Under the pieces are notes generated by a model. The model was not told the DNA's origin and ran no database searches. It saw only the letters and a list, made by a program, of their open reading frames with translations. From Pyxicephalus adspersus (Eukaryota > Chordata > Amphibia > Anura > Pyxicephalidae), in contig NC_092868.1 of assembly GCF_032062135.1 (NCBI RefSeq), forward strand, positions 42,817,849 to 42,881,848: DNA of 64,000 nucleotides. Direction: 5' to 3'. Shown in pieces: positions 32,750-42,144 of this stretch. The translations under genes were made by a program, and so were the position numbers. Numbering within the stretch: the stretch's first letter is position 1; each line of letters begins with the position of its first letter.

Positions 32750-33350
32750 TCCAGTTAGCGACAGAATAAGACCGAATCGGCACAACAGGTGCTCTCTTAT
32801 TGGTTGGACCACTAGCCACTAGGAGTGCACACGCAATATATATACCAATCGTCTGCTATGTACTCAAGTTATCATTCATAATTTGGAGAGTCTCCTAGAC
32901 ACGCCAACCAATAATAGAGTGCCTGCTATGTGCATTGCTACCATCTGATATGTACATTAGTTACCATTCATAATACTGGGGAGGGTGAGACCAGGTAAGT
33001 GTAAATAATGGAGAGTACCTGGTGAATTAGGCACCAGAATTGGCCTCAGTACCCTCTTTAGTTTACACATACCTGGTCGCACCCTCCCCAATATTATAAA
33101 TGGCAAGTAATGTACAACAGGAACTCGGTTATTGATTGCGAGCTACTAGGAGTGCACCGGCTGTGCCTATACCAACCATATTATGGCGGAGGACCGGTCT
33201 TTCCAGGGATGTGTAAATTATGGAGCACCAGACACCAAAGTTGGACCCATTACTCTCAATAATTTACACATACCTGGTCTCATCCTCGCCAATATAATGA
33301 ACAATAACATATTGGATGGTACCAATACACATAGTAGAAGCTGGAAAACA
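32750..33350. repeat. Complex foldback repeat
   Basis: A clear hairpin lies at 32952-33018 against 33047-33115. The left arm has GTACATTAGTTACCATTCAT and GGGGAGGGTGAGACCAGGTA; the right arm mirrors both with a handful of mismatches. A second smaller inverted pair, GGGATGTGTAAATTATGGAG (about 33208) and AATTTACACATACCTGG (about 33270), repeats the same motif. CACTAGGAGTGCAC also recurs (32817 and 33147). It is probably an old composite of one non-autonomous element. No target duplication was recognised. Confidence 0.6.
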
Positions 33351-33354
33351 AGGT

Positions 33355-33735
33355 AAGTGGCTATTGTCCAGTATTATATTATTACACCCAACTATCTAAT
33401 AGGTTCACCAGTTACCATCCAAAGCACTTGTGCACACGGGCCATATAGTAAACACAGCAAAGTCCCTGCACATGCCGACTTCATCCCTCAGCTGCAGTAT
33501 AAACACATTATAACAAAGTATTAGCACAGTCCATGCAGCATGTAATCATCTACTTTCAAGCAAAAAGTACCAGCATGTCCAATCGCTTCTCCACACTAAT
33601 CCACACTAAAAAGTGTGGAAAATTCTGTTGGTGACAGTCAGTCGAAAGCACATTTTACTTCAGATCACTTAGTTTATTTTTTTATTATTATTTTCCAGAT
33701 TCAGGATTGAATATTGTTACAGAAATGTAACAAAG
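33355..33735. other. Low-copy sequence, nothing recognised
   Basis: CCACACTAATCCACACTAAA is a short local duplication near 33592. There is no gene or repeat end. Confidence 0.4.
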
Positions 33736-33740
33736 CTCCA

Positions 33741-34000
33741 CCATACTATTATTATTATTATTATGAATAATAAACAGGATATATATAGCGCCAACATATT
33801 ACGCAGCGCTGTACATTAAATAGAGGTTGCAAATGACAGACAGATACAGACCTTGACACAGGAGGAGAAGAAGACCCTGCCCCGAAGAGTACAATCTAGT
33901 TTAGGGGTAGCAAATGACAGAGAGTTATAGACAGTGACACAAGAGGAGAAGAAGACCCTTCCCTGAGGAGCTTACAATGTAGGAGAGGAGCTTACTCTGA
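33741..34000 (-). mobile_element. L2 LINE 3' end, minus strand, internally duplicated
   Basis: ATTATTATTATTATGAATAA, then TATAGCGCCAACATATTACG and CAGCGCTGTACATTAAATAG, is the reversed L2 tail. GCAAATGACAGACAGATACA, then GACACAGGAGGAG and CCGAAGAG follow, and the segment GTAGCAAATGACAGAG through CTGAGGAGCTTACAA appears a second time directly after. This gives two partial UTR units in tandem (about 33828-33900 and 33908-33985). Confidence 0.8.
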
Positions 34001-34133
34001 ATAAGTATTGGACAGAATGGTGACACTGGCATGCCCTCCTCATAAAAAAGGAAAAAAATCCATAAGAAAAGGAACAAACCAATTACATCCAGGGATCTGT
34101 AAGTTTCAACACTTTTTTGTTCATGATTTACAT

Positions 34134-34212
34134 ATTATTATTATTATTATTATTATTAATAATAATAATCATAATAATAAACAGAATTTCTTTAGCACCA
34201 ACATAGATATGC
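34134..34212 (-). mobile_element. L2 tail fragment with TTA microsatellite
   Basis: A TTA/AAT microsatellite of about 55 bp switches from TTATTA to AATAATAAT, followed by AAACAGAATTTCTTTAGCAC and CAACATAGATAT, the reversed L2 3' terminus. The 129-codon frame at 34008-34397 runs through this low-complexity tract and is not a gene. Confidence 0.7.
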
Positions 34213-34214
34213 TA

Positions 34215-34950
34215 AGAAGATCCGTCTTCCCATTCCCACCTGTGGTCAATGCAGCTGTCATTACTTTAGCCAATATCTGGTGGCCAAGGCCAGCAAATTT
34301 GTGGATCCCCTTTATTAATATGCTGCTTTATATCTGCTGTTTTAAATATTGGTCCCTTAGCTCTAACCAATACTTTGTACCACAGTATGGAATATGATGG
34401 CACTTTATCAATAAATAATAATATTTCCATAGGATTAAACTAAAAATAAGATAGAAGATGGCTCTGTGTCGAGAAAGATGTCAGCGGCTCACCTCAGCAA
34501 TCTGCTCCCCCCACCCCCCAATGTAGTTGGCAGTCAGTCTGCTTGTTATGTGGGTATTGCAGAATGTTCAGTAGCATAGACTCCTACAAATGTCTTTTTA
34601 AGAACAATACGCCTACTACTACTTGGCTTATATGTGTAAACACAATGTTCAGAAGAAAATGGCACAATATTATTTTTTCAGACTTGTTCCACTACATTTC
34701 TGGCTGATAGTACATGTTGCCTTGTAACCCGGTGAAGCTTAAGCAATTCTTTAAAGAGTTATTCCACCTGAAAGGTGTGCTATAGTTACAGGTAGAAGGA
34801 AGCAAGTAAAGGTTCTCTCCAGTGCTGACATTTCTAAATTCCAACTAACGGGTCTCATTGTTCCTGTGGTCTCCATAGATCAAAATGGAGCTGGGAACTA
34901 GGTGTAGATCTCTCACCATCCTCTTTCATTTCAAGAGTACCAAAAAACAT
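34215..34950. other. Low-copy sequence, nothing recognised
   Basis: No coding similarity or termini were recognised. There is a short C-rich block at 34508-34519. Confidence 0.4.
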
Positions 34951-34959
34951 AAGCATTAT

Positions 34960-35153
34960 CCCCCCTCCTATTGTGTGTTACTCCCCCCACCTCCTAGTAT
35001 GTAAGCCCTTCGGGGTGGGGTCCTCTCTTCCTCCTGTGTCACTGTCTGTATCTGTCCGTCATTTGCAACCCCTATTTAATGTACAGCGCAGCATATTATG
35101 TTGTTGCTCTAAAAAATCCTGTTTATTATTAATATTAATTAATAATAAGTAAA
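34960..35153 (+). mobile_element. L2 LINE 3' UTR and tail
   Basis: CCCCCCTCCTATTGTGTGTT, CCACCTCCTAGTATGTAAGC, CGGGGTGGGGTCCTCTCTTC, GTCATTTGCAACCCCTATTT and AATGTACAGCGCAGCATATT are in family order, ending CCTGTTTATTATTAATATTA. The copy is 5'-truncated. It faces an opposite-strand copy at 35489. Confidence 0.85.
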
Positions 35154-35159
35154 AGAAAT

Positions 35160-35485
35160 GTGATTCCATTGGTGAGTACTTACACAAATCTGTTATTATG
35201 GATCAGTACTTTGGTTTTGATTTGGTTATCAGTCTTTTTAAATTGGATTTAATAATAAAGAGTACATTTACAAAAGAAAAAATGAATAAAACATAATATA
35301 TCAACAATGCACTATTATATTTCATTTTGATCAATGAATCATTTAATAGTCACCCATCAAGGTCTAATTTATCATCCACAATACTCTGTTTGTCCAGGAA
35401 GCCAAATAAATACCTGGACGCTTTGTGTATTGGGACGCATGTAAAGAAGTAAGAAAATAATGAGCACATAGGACTGGTGAAGAAT
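35160..35485. other. AT-rich spacer between convergent L2 tails
   Basis: AT-rich sequence with no gene or repeat boundary recognised. Confidence 0.45.
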
Positions 35486-35488
35486 TAC

Positions 35489-35735
35489 AAAAATAATTTA
35501 TTATTATTATTATTAAACAGGATTTATATAGCGCCAACATATTACGCAGCGCTGTACATTAAATAGGGATTGAAAATGACAGACTAATACAGACAGTGAT
35601 ACAGGAGGAGAGGACCCTGCCCCGAAGAGCTTACAATCTAGTAGGTGGGGGAATTTCACAATTTACCAGTAGAAAGGGAGAGGTTGAATAGTTCGGTTAG
35701 GGCAGGGGCCAGGGTGGAGGAAAACCCTATAAATA
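35489..35735 (-). mobile_element. L2 LINE 3' UTR and tail, minus strand
   Basis: The TTATTA tail is followed by AAACAGGATTTATATAGCGC, CAACATATTACGCAGCGCTG and TACATTAAATAGGGATTGAA, then GAGGACCCTGCCCCGAAGAG and CTTACAATCTAGTAGGTGGG. This is the cleanest tail in the window. The extension to about 35735 (GGGAGAGGTTGAATAGTTCG, GGGTGGAGG) may be a subfamily-specific UTR. Confidence 0.85.
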
Positions 35736-35739
35736 ATTT

Positions 35740-36125
35740 ACAAAATCCCATAGTGCTAAACAGATTTCTAAACAAATCACTGTTTAATACAGGTACAGGG
35801 AACATGTGAAATATGGAACCAATTCCTAACACAATCTGTGATTTCCACTAGTATTGTTTTTTACTTAGAGTGAAACAATTAATCTAAAAAACTTGGCAAT
35901 CTTTCTACATCCCTAGACTCAGAGGTTTCCATAAGCTTCCTTCTGATGATGCCTTGTGATGATACCAAACACATAAATAGCAAGGAGAACACCAGGCTTC
36001 CACCAGCATATTTCATAGGTAGGTTATTACCGACATCTTGAACTCTTATAACTAATTCAATGCATTTAAAGTGGTGATAAATGTAGAGAATCACCTTGTC
36101 TACAGGAAAAATCTGCATCTTTAAT
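35740..36125. other. Low-copy AT-rich sequence, nothing recognised
   Basis: A 79-codon minus frame (35879-36118) shows no known domain. There is no repeat boundary. Confidence 0.4.
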
Positions 36126-36126
36126 A

Positions 36127-36218
36127 ATTTATATAAGTGTTATTATATTAATATTATTATTAGTAGTATTAATAATAAAAATAAAACCAACATATTATGC
36201 AGAGCTGTACATTAATGT
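36127..36218 (-). mobile_element. L2 tail fragment, minus strand
   Basis: ATATTATTATTAGTAGTATT, then AAACCAACATATTATGCAGA and GCTGTACATTAATG, is the reversed L2 terminus without upstream UTR. Confidence 0.7.
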
Positions 36219-36224
36219 GCCATG

Positions 36225-36740
36225 TCATCTGTTTAGGTATGACAGGGACTCTTTCAATGAAGATATATTGTATGCTTGTTCAAATAGGCTAAAAAAAACA
36301 ACTCAACAATTTCCATGAGGTGTACTAACCTTTTTAAATGCTTGAAATGAACTTATGGGAACATTTTGTCCACAGATGTCAAATGGATCATTTCTATCAC
36401 ATTTAGCTGCATACAACACATACCAAAATTCATACCATATCTCTATGGGCTTTTCAAATCCAGCCAAATACCCAATCAAGTCCCCATTTTTTCCATCAAA
36501 TAAACTTGGACAACAAGTTCTCTTCCAGCAACCCACTCCATTAATAGTGTTCCCTCACCAAACGAATCATTACAAGTTATTCCAGGCAGATATAAAAGAC
36601 ACAAATGAGTGCAGCTTTGCGTTTTTTAAAGCATTGTTCATTTTATTTTTATAAGGCTATCAGGACAGACAGAAAGTCAGGGCACAGACAGCAATAAAAA
36701 CCACAGGGAAAACAGACTGTGTTGAAATTCAGAAAAATGT
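36225..36740. other. Low-copy sequence, nothing recognised
   Basis: Overlapping frames on opposite strands (36355-36654 plus, 36303-36536 minus) have no known domain. Confidence 0.4.
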
Positions 36741-36748
36741 GTTTTGTT

Positions 36749-36793
36749 TTCCCTGATGAAGGCGAAGTGTTGAACCCTAGAAATGTGTTGGCA
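36749..36793 (+). ncRNA. Decayed hammerhead-ribozyme-like motif (B)
   Basis: Core box CTGATGA is at 36753-36759 and GAAA at 36780-36783, followed by TGTGTTGG, which is what CGCGTCGG would become by CpG decay. The inter-box segment is longer than in the other copies (20 bases) and does not pair well. Probably inactive. Confidence 0.35.
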
Positions 36794-36924
36794 AGTTACT
36801 TATGGCTGTAGATAAACTTGAAGGATAACTTATTAATACTGAATTTTAATGTTTCAGCTAATAAACTGGTTTGTTTAATTTTATTATTGCCAATATTATC
36901 AGGATTCTGTACAACTGTAAATGG

Positions 36925-37362
36925 ATATAAAGGATAGAATGAAATCAAGCCCCTGTGCTTTGCCTTCAAATCCCTCCACAGTTCTCGTCCCATTTTCTGA
37001 TCTGATAGAAAAATACTCCCCTAGCCGTAATCTTCTCTCTCCAATGACCTACTAATGACTTCCTCTCTCATAACCTCATCACATGCATGGCTCCAATACT
37101 TTTCTAGAGTTGCCCCGACTCTCTGGAATGGTTTTCCTCGTCCTACCCAGCTTGATCCCAGCTGCTCCTTTAAAAGAGCACTCAAAACCCATCTTTTCAA
37201 ACTTGCCTACCCATCTTCTTCTGTCTTTTAAACCTTCACTACTCACCCACAAATCCTTATCCCTCCCCCCTCTTATTGTATGCTGCTTCCCCACCTCCTA
37301 GATTGTAAGCTCTTCAGGGCAGGGTCCTCTCCTCCTCCTGTGTCATTGTCTGTATTTGTCTA
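36925..37362 (+). mobile_element. L2 LINE RT C-terminus and 3' UTR
   Basis: TGCTTTGCCTTCAAATCCCT, CTACTAATGACTTCCTCTCT, GCATGGCTCCAATACTTTTC, GCCCCGACTCTCTGGAATGG and AAGAGCACTCAAAACCCATC follow the L2 order, where GACTCTCTGGAATGG encodes the conserved TLWNG-type motif. The UTR then runs through CACCTCCTAGATTGTAAGCT and TCAGGGCAGGGTCCTCT and stops in CTGTATTTGTCT. The final tail is missing and frames are interrupted. Confidence 0.9.
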
Positions 37363-37369
37363 GATGGTC

Positions 37370-38775
37370 CATCCATGAAAAGGCCTTTATATCTGCTGGA
37401 GATAAACACTGCCACGGGCCATTTTATGTAGATGCTTACTGGTTCCTCTCCAATATACGTTGAACCCTCCAACCATTGTGTAGCCATAATTATATTTTTT
37501 CCCAACTGCAAAGTTCTGATTAACCAGCGGGTGCTTGCTGCAAGCTTCTTACAAACAGTGTCAAGTCACAAGATGTCTCGTTATCTTGTATCTCAAAACC
37601 TCATCAACAGGACACAGAGGGCACCGGACATTCCCTACACTATTCCAAAAAATAACTAGAGAGTTCCAGGTTTGGGTACACTTTGACCCCTTCCTCTCCT
37701 CGTTTCCAAGTACTGCACCATATGGTGTCCTCCATCCTAAATGCTGGTACTTTACACCTGCTTTAGCTGACAAAGATCAGTTAGTGCTTTAGATCAGTTT
37801 TAATGCTCCAATAGCTGCAACCCTTTATTCTAGAATCTTTATCTATTAATTGCTCACAATAAGCACAACACAGAGAGGGCAGAGCACCAGCAATGAAAAT
37901 AAAATGTCATTGATGGGTATTTGGAAGGGACGTGTGCTTTAGACTTGGGGAATTCCATGTTCCTTTTCTTCACCTGCCCTAATTATGTCATTAAGCTGAA
38001 ATTATAGAAAGTACCTAGTTAGGAGGATGGAGGATAGAAGAGGAGGCGTCTGCAAGCCTTCATATGCTGCATGCCAGAAGATTACAAAGAAGAAAAAAAA
38101 GCACACAGACAGTCTTCTTTCTTTCCAAATGTAGCGATCCTAATCATAGGGTCATTAAATTCTTCTTGTTAATCCCTGCAGAATCTGTTTGTCTTCCTGG
38201 CCTCCTCTGTCTTTCATCCCAGGAGCCAGACTCATCTTCTGAGTCAGTTACCTGAATGGATGAGAGAGGAGGCCTCCCATTTCTCAGAATTGGAGCCCTG
38301 TATATGTACTGTCTGCGAGTGAAATAACATATTGTGGTGTAAATTTGGAATGTACATCGCGGTAACACCTTCACCTCAACCAGGCCATAGATCTTGGCTC
38401 AGACTTTCCTGTGGGAATTTCCACAAGTCACCCGAGACAAGGAATCGTGTACATACACCTCCAACATGAAGAAACGAGCCAATGTTATAATCAGGAGAAT
38501 GAGCCCCCTCCTACTCAATAAAACTTTGTCAATATTGCCATTGTTTCAATTTACCCTCTCACACTTTCCAAAATCATCTATGAGGTCAGTCTATACAAAA
38601 CTAATATTTCGGGGTTAAACAAATGTTGGATAACAAAAGGACAAATCCCTCCTGCCTTCCTTCCCAACAGTAACTTACTGTTGACCCAAAAGAAGAATAC
38701 AACTCCAACAATTAAATGATGTATTGATTTATAAGTCATTTACAATATTTTTAAATGCAGCTAGTATAGATACTT
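37370..38775. other. Low-copy DNA, no gene recognised
   Basis: Overlapping frames of up to 85 codons (37432-37792) lack known domains. About 37880-38060 is unique, with TGCCCTAATTATGTCATTAA, and could be regulatory. No repeat termini were found. Confidence 0.4.
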
Positions 38776-38784
38776 ATTTTTATT

Positions 38785-39027
38785 ATTAGCCAGTATTTAT
38801 ATAGGACCGACAGAACTGTACAAAGTCCATGGTCATATCACTAACTGTCCCTCAAAGGGGCTCACATATATTATAGTTGTGCAAAATACTAATAATAATA
38901 CTTATTATTATTATAACCCAGTATTTATATAGGGCCAACATATTAGGCAAAGCTGTACAAAGTCCATGGTCATATCACTAACTGTCCCTCAAAGGGGCTC
39001 ACATATATTATAATTGTGCAAAATACT
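38785..39027 (-). repeat. SINE 3' tail in tandem duplication
   Basis: Two units (about 38779-38890 and 38905-39027) each contain a TTATTA start, CAGTATTTATATAGG, CTGTACAAAGTCCATGGTCA, TATCACTAACTGTCCCTCAA, AGGGGCTCACATATATTATA and TTGTGCAAAATACT. From CAAAGTCC onward the units differ by one base (TATAGTTG against TATAATTG) with an offset of 137 bp. The first unit has lost about 9 bases around its TATTAGGCAA block. The family is the tRNA-SINE seen at 10735. Confidence 0.85.
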
Positions 39028-39034
39028 TTTTCAG

Positions 39035-39325
39035 GTGTATAACCTTAAAGCTAAGGGTCAGTCTATGATTTATTTTCTCTGATTTCCCATGTATTATTAA
39101 AAAAAAACTTCCCTTTTCATTACATCTTTTATTTTAGAACTAATGGCATTATTTCTATGCTGTTGCAATGTAGAAAGATCAAGGGGAATAAGGGTGAAGA
39201 GAGGGACCCCAGAATGCTGAAAACAGGAACGTGTGGTGATGCCCACACGTATACTGAGCCTTCATGATTTAAGGAATTGAAACCTGAATTGCCTTTTTAG
39301 ACCTATGGTGTCAAGCCATCCAGCT
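39035..39325. other. Low-copy sequence, nothing recognised
   Basis: No frame or termini are recognisable. Confidence 0.4.
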
Positions 39326-39337
39326 GCGGCTGGGACA

Positions 39338-39956
39338 GGGATGAGCGAGCGCGAATATTATCATGCAGCCCTGGAAATCCTCTGTGATCCCCAGGCACTA
39401 GAGGGTAAACCCCTAGTACCCTGGGGATCACCTACTCTTCTCAATGAATGCAGCCACAGCTGCAATTATTGAGAAGATGCCCAGCACAGGAAAACCCCCT
39501 GACATTGTAATATAAGTATCTCTTACAAATTATAACCCCTAGTACCCTGGGGATCACCTACTCTTCTCAATGAATGCAGCCACAGCTGCAATTATTGAGA
39601 AGATGCCCAGCACAGGAAAACCCCCTGACATTGTAATATAAGTATCTCTTACAAATTATACATTTGTATCTGTAACAAATGTATCATTTGTAAGAGACAC
39701 TTATATTACAGGAGGTTCTCCTTTGCTGGGCATCTTCTCAATAATTGCAGCTGTGGCTGCATTCATTGAGAAAAGTGTGCAATACCCGCACCCGTTAATT
39801 AACCTCTAGTGCCTGGGAACAGGAGAATTTCCAGGGCTGAATGCAGCTCTGGGAATCCTCCTGTTTTAATTTTCTCTTCTGATGGTTTCGCGAAATCGGT
39901 TCACCAAAATTTTGCGGAACCATTGGAAGTTCAAGGAAATTTTCGCTCATCCCCAA
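39338..39956. mobile_element. 619-bp hairpin element with hAT-like 8-bp target duplication
   Basis: Termini GGGATGAGCGA (left) and TCGCTCATCCCCAA (right) are inverted. The flanking octamers are CTGGGACA (39330-39337) and CTGTGACA (39957-39964), 7 of 8 matching, which suggests hAT. The interior is a large hairpin. CTCAATGAATGCAGCCACAG and CTGCAATTATTGAGAAGATG on the left are mirrored by CATCTTCTCAATAATTGCAG and CTGTGGCTGCATTCATTGAG on the right. The left arm is present twice because of a 126-bp tandem duplication. Related to the element at 58412-59239. Confidence 0.7.
39408..39659 (+). repeat. Perfect 126-bp tandem duplication
   Basis: 39408-39533 and 39534-39659 are identical base for base by eye, starting AACCCCTAGTACCCTGGGGA and ending TCTTACAAATTAT. 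No differences were found in 126 positions, so the event is recent (or an assembly artefact) compared with the diverged element it lies in. Confidence 0.9.
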
Positions 39957-39964
39957 CTGTGACA

Positions 39965-40575
39965 ACTGGGACTCTAGAGTTGCTGGGACCGGAAAACCCC
40001 ACCACGACCAACAAAATTGGCATGTGGCTGTACCCACAGCCACAGTGTTCATCTTCAGGTCACAACTGCAGGGCCACAGCCACATGCAGCTGCATGCAAA
40101 ACTCAAATGGTAGAGGTTGGGACCGCAGGTAAACCCACAGCAGACCACCGCAGCTCACCAAGGGTCTGAAAATATGGTTGGGAAGGACAAGGCTAGATGA
40201 TGCTGGATGTCCTCCAGCCAGGAAATGGGGTAGCTCTGTCTGGCTTGCTGTATATTCTAATGCACAATGTGGGAAGCTCACAGCATGCAGTATAATCAAA
40301 GTAAACATTTTCAGTACAGAAGGAAAGCTTGTAGAACTGTGCAAGACAGAACGTAAGCCTGGAGTTCAGCTTTAACCAAATGAGTTTACAAGAAGTTGAA
40401 TGATGGGTGATAAAGCATAACAAATTGGGTTAATGCAGCTCCTTGGGCTTTCCTGGCTTGCATTTCCATTGGCTGACCACTGCTCTGTGAAATTCACATT
40501 CAGAGTAGCCATCAAGTACACTTTGCCCTGAATCTTGTGATTCATCCATCAGTTTATTTGTTTGCTGATTTACAG
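39965..40575. other. Low-copy sequence, no gene recognised
   Basis: Opposite-strand frames of 107 and 117 codons (39809-40132 plus, 39795-40148 minus) overlap each other and the hairpin element, and show no known domain. The stretch CACAGCCACATGCAGCTGCATG near 40076 contains the palindrome CATGCAGCTGCATG. Confidence 0.4.
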
Positions 40576-40579
40576 ACTT

Positions 40580-40800
40580 TTCCTCTCTCCCGGCTAGAAA
40601 TTGATCTGCGATCCCTTGCGATTAGAATTAATACACACAAAGTACCTTATAAATATTTATGACAATACCTTTTATGTTTGGTTTTCCTTTGCTTGGCCCT
40701 AAATCACAGATAGGGCCCGCTACAGATAAGTAACTTAGTAACTTGATTAATTCTGGGCTTCATTCATGTAAAACAAGCTTATTCGTCTCATGGGAAAAAT
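40580..40800. promoter_or_regulatory. Candidate conserved non-coding element (unverified)
   Basis: Unique sequence with GAAATTGATCTGCGATCCCT, TTGCGATTAGAATTAATACA (homeodomain-like ATTA sites) and TTTCCTTTGCTTGGCCCTAA, a ranked series of motif-like words without repeat similarity or frame. Judgement only; no alignment was made. Confidence 0.25.
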
Positions 40801-40804
40801 GTAC

Positions 40805-42080
40805 GTTTTTTTGAGAACTTTAATAGTATTATGTTAATATTACTTTTTGGAATTATGGATATTTATAGAGCATAATAAATACATATTTATAGGAGATGAT
40901 TACAATATTTTATTACAATTATTATAGACAATAGGACAGACAGATGGACAAAGCTTAGCTACCTGATACACTAATAAAAGTGAAACCTTGGAATGTTTTA
41001 TGGCAGTAAAATGGTGAACTCTAGGCAGATATAGAACACACGCATTCATACAGCCTTGTAATCATCCATTTTATTTGATGGAGTGTATGAACCTGAATAC
41101 AACCTAGAATCAGCCTCCTTGTACAGCAGAAGAAAAGGATCACAATGATAAATTCATATATAATCAATATATTTAACATTAAAGCAGGGAAAAAAATGTT
41201 GCTATTTTCCAGCATTTTCATTGACAATCAGACCTCCCCTCTCCATTGTGTGAGCAATCTGATGACCTGGGAACACCTTTTGCTCATTTGTAGGTAATGC
41301 AGAAAAGGTATTCACAACAATTTTTTTTTCTTAGATTGGTTTCTAATCTGACCTGAAATTGAATTGTTACTAACAGATTTTCCACACCTAGATCAGATGA
41401 AGTGATTGATAAAGTTTGTAAATCTCAAATAAAAGTTAAATAATTATGCTGTGCTTTCACTGCAGGGACAAAAAGCATCATGTAAAATGATTTACTATTC
41501 TTTTTAAATGACCAGTGAACTTGGGTACTATGGTAATGGTAGCCAAGGTATGTATCGATAATAACTAAGGTACATATACACACAGGGGTGGACATTGCAC
41601 ATGTGCACAGTGTGCCACTTCACAAGGGCCCCAGTCACACCTCAGACAGCAGGGGCCCCCACAGTAGCTTGCACAGTCCTTCATCTTCCTGCATGCCAGT
41701 CCTTCTATCCCCAGGCTTGTGAGCCCTTTAGAACCTTGTTTGTACAGAACAGCTATCCATCTATTGGTGCCAAGCTAAAGAAGTGGCACCCCAGTCTGTA
41801 GAAGGTAAGTACATTCTCCTAGCAATCCCTGCACTGGTCACTTCTTTCTTCCAGAACTGTTCAAGTTTGTCGTCTTTTCCTTTGCTGAAATGTTTGGGGG
41901 GCGCTAGTCAGTTCTGCACTGTTTGTTTCGGAGTACAGCTTCCAACTCTAGTTCTTCTTTAAAATTTTTTATTTGCATTTAGAAATAACTATACCATCAT
42001 ATTAGTCTGAAGGCAATGCATTCTTGTATGGTTTGTATATCTTTTATTTATTATGTTCAGGACTAAAATAAGTTCCTAAA
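40805..42080. other. Low-copy DNA, possible unclassified repeat at 41585-41945
   Basis: The 41585-41945 stretch is GC-richer (CAAGGGCCCCAGTCACACCT, GAAGGTAAGTACATTCTCCT at 41802) and resembles an interspersed repeat, but termini and copies are lacking. The rest is AT-rich with no recognised feature. Confidence 0.35.
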
Positions 42081-42084
42081 GAAG

Positions 42085-42138
42085 AATGAAAGTTATAATA
42101 TTATATATAATATATATATATATATTATAACTTTCATT
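42085..42138. repeat. AT-rich perfect palindrome
   Basis: AATGAAAGTTATAATA (42085-42100) and TATTATAACTTTCATT (42123-42138) are exact 16-bp inverted copies around a TA-rich centre (42101-42122). This can form a cruciform. Similar TA-centred palindromes are frequent breakage or transposition targets. Confidence 0.85.
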
Positions 42139-42144
42139 ATATAA

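Noticed and set aside
33741..33985. Repeated short units considered as a CRISPR-like array
   Set aside because: They are duplicated L2 UTR segments, not direct repeats with unique spacers of constant length, and the DNA is vertebrate.
34008..34397. 129-codon frame
   Set aside because: Runs through the TTA/AAT microsatellite of an L2 tail (repeated Ile and Asn); not a gene.
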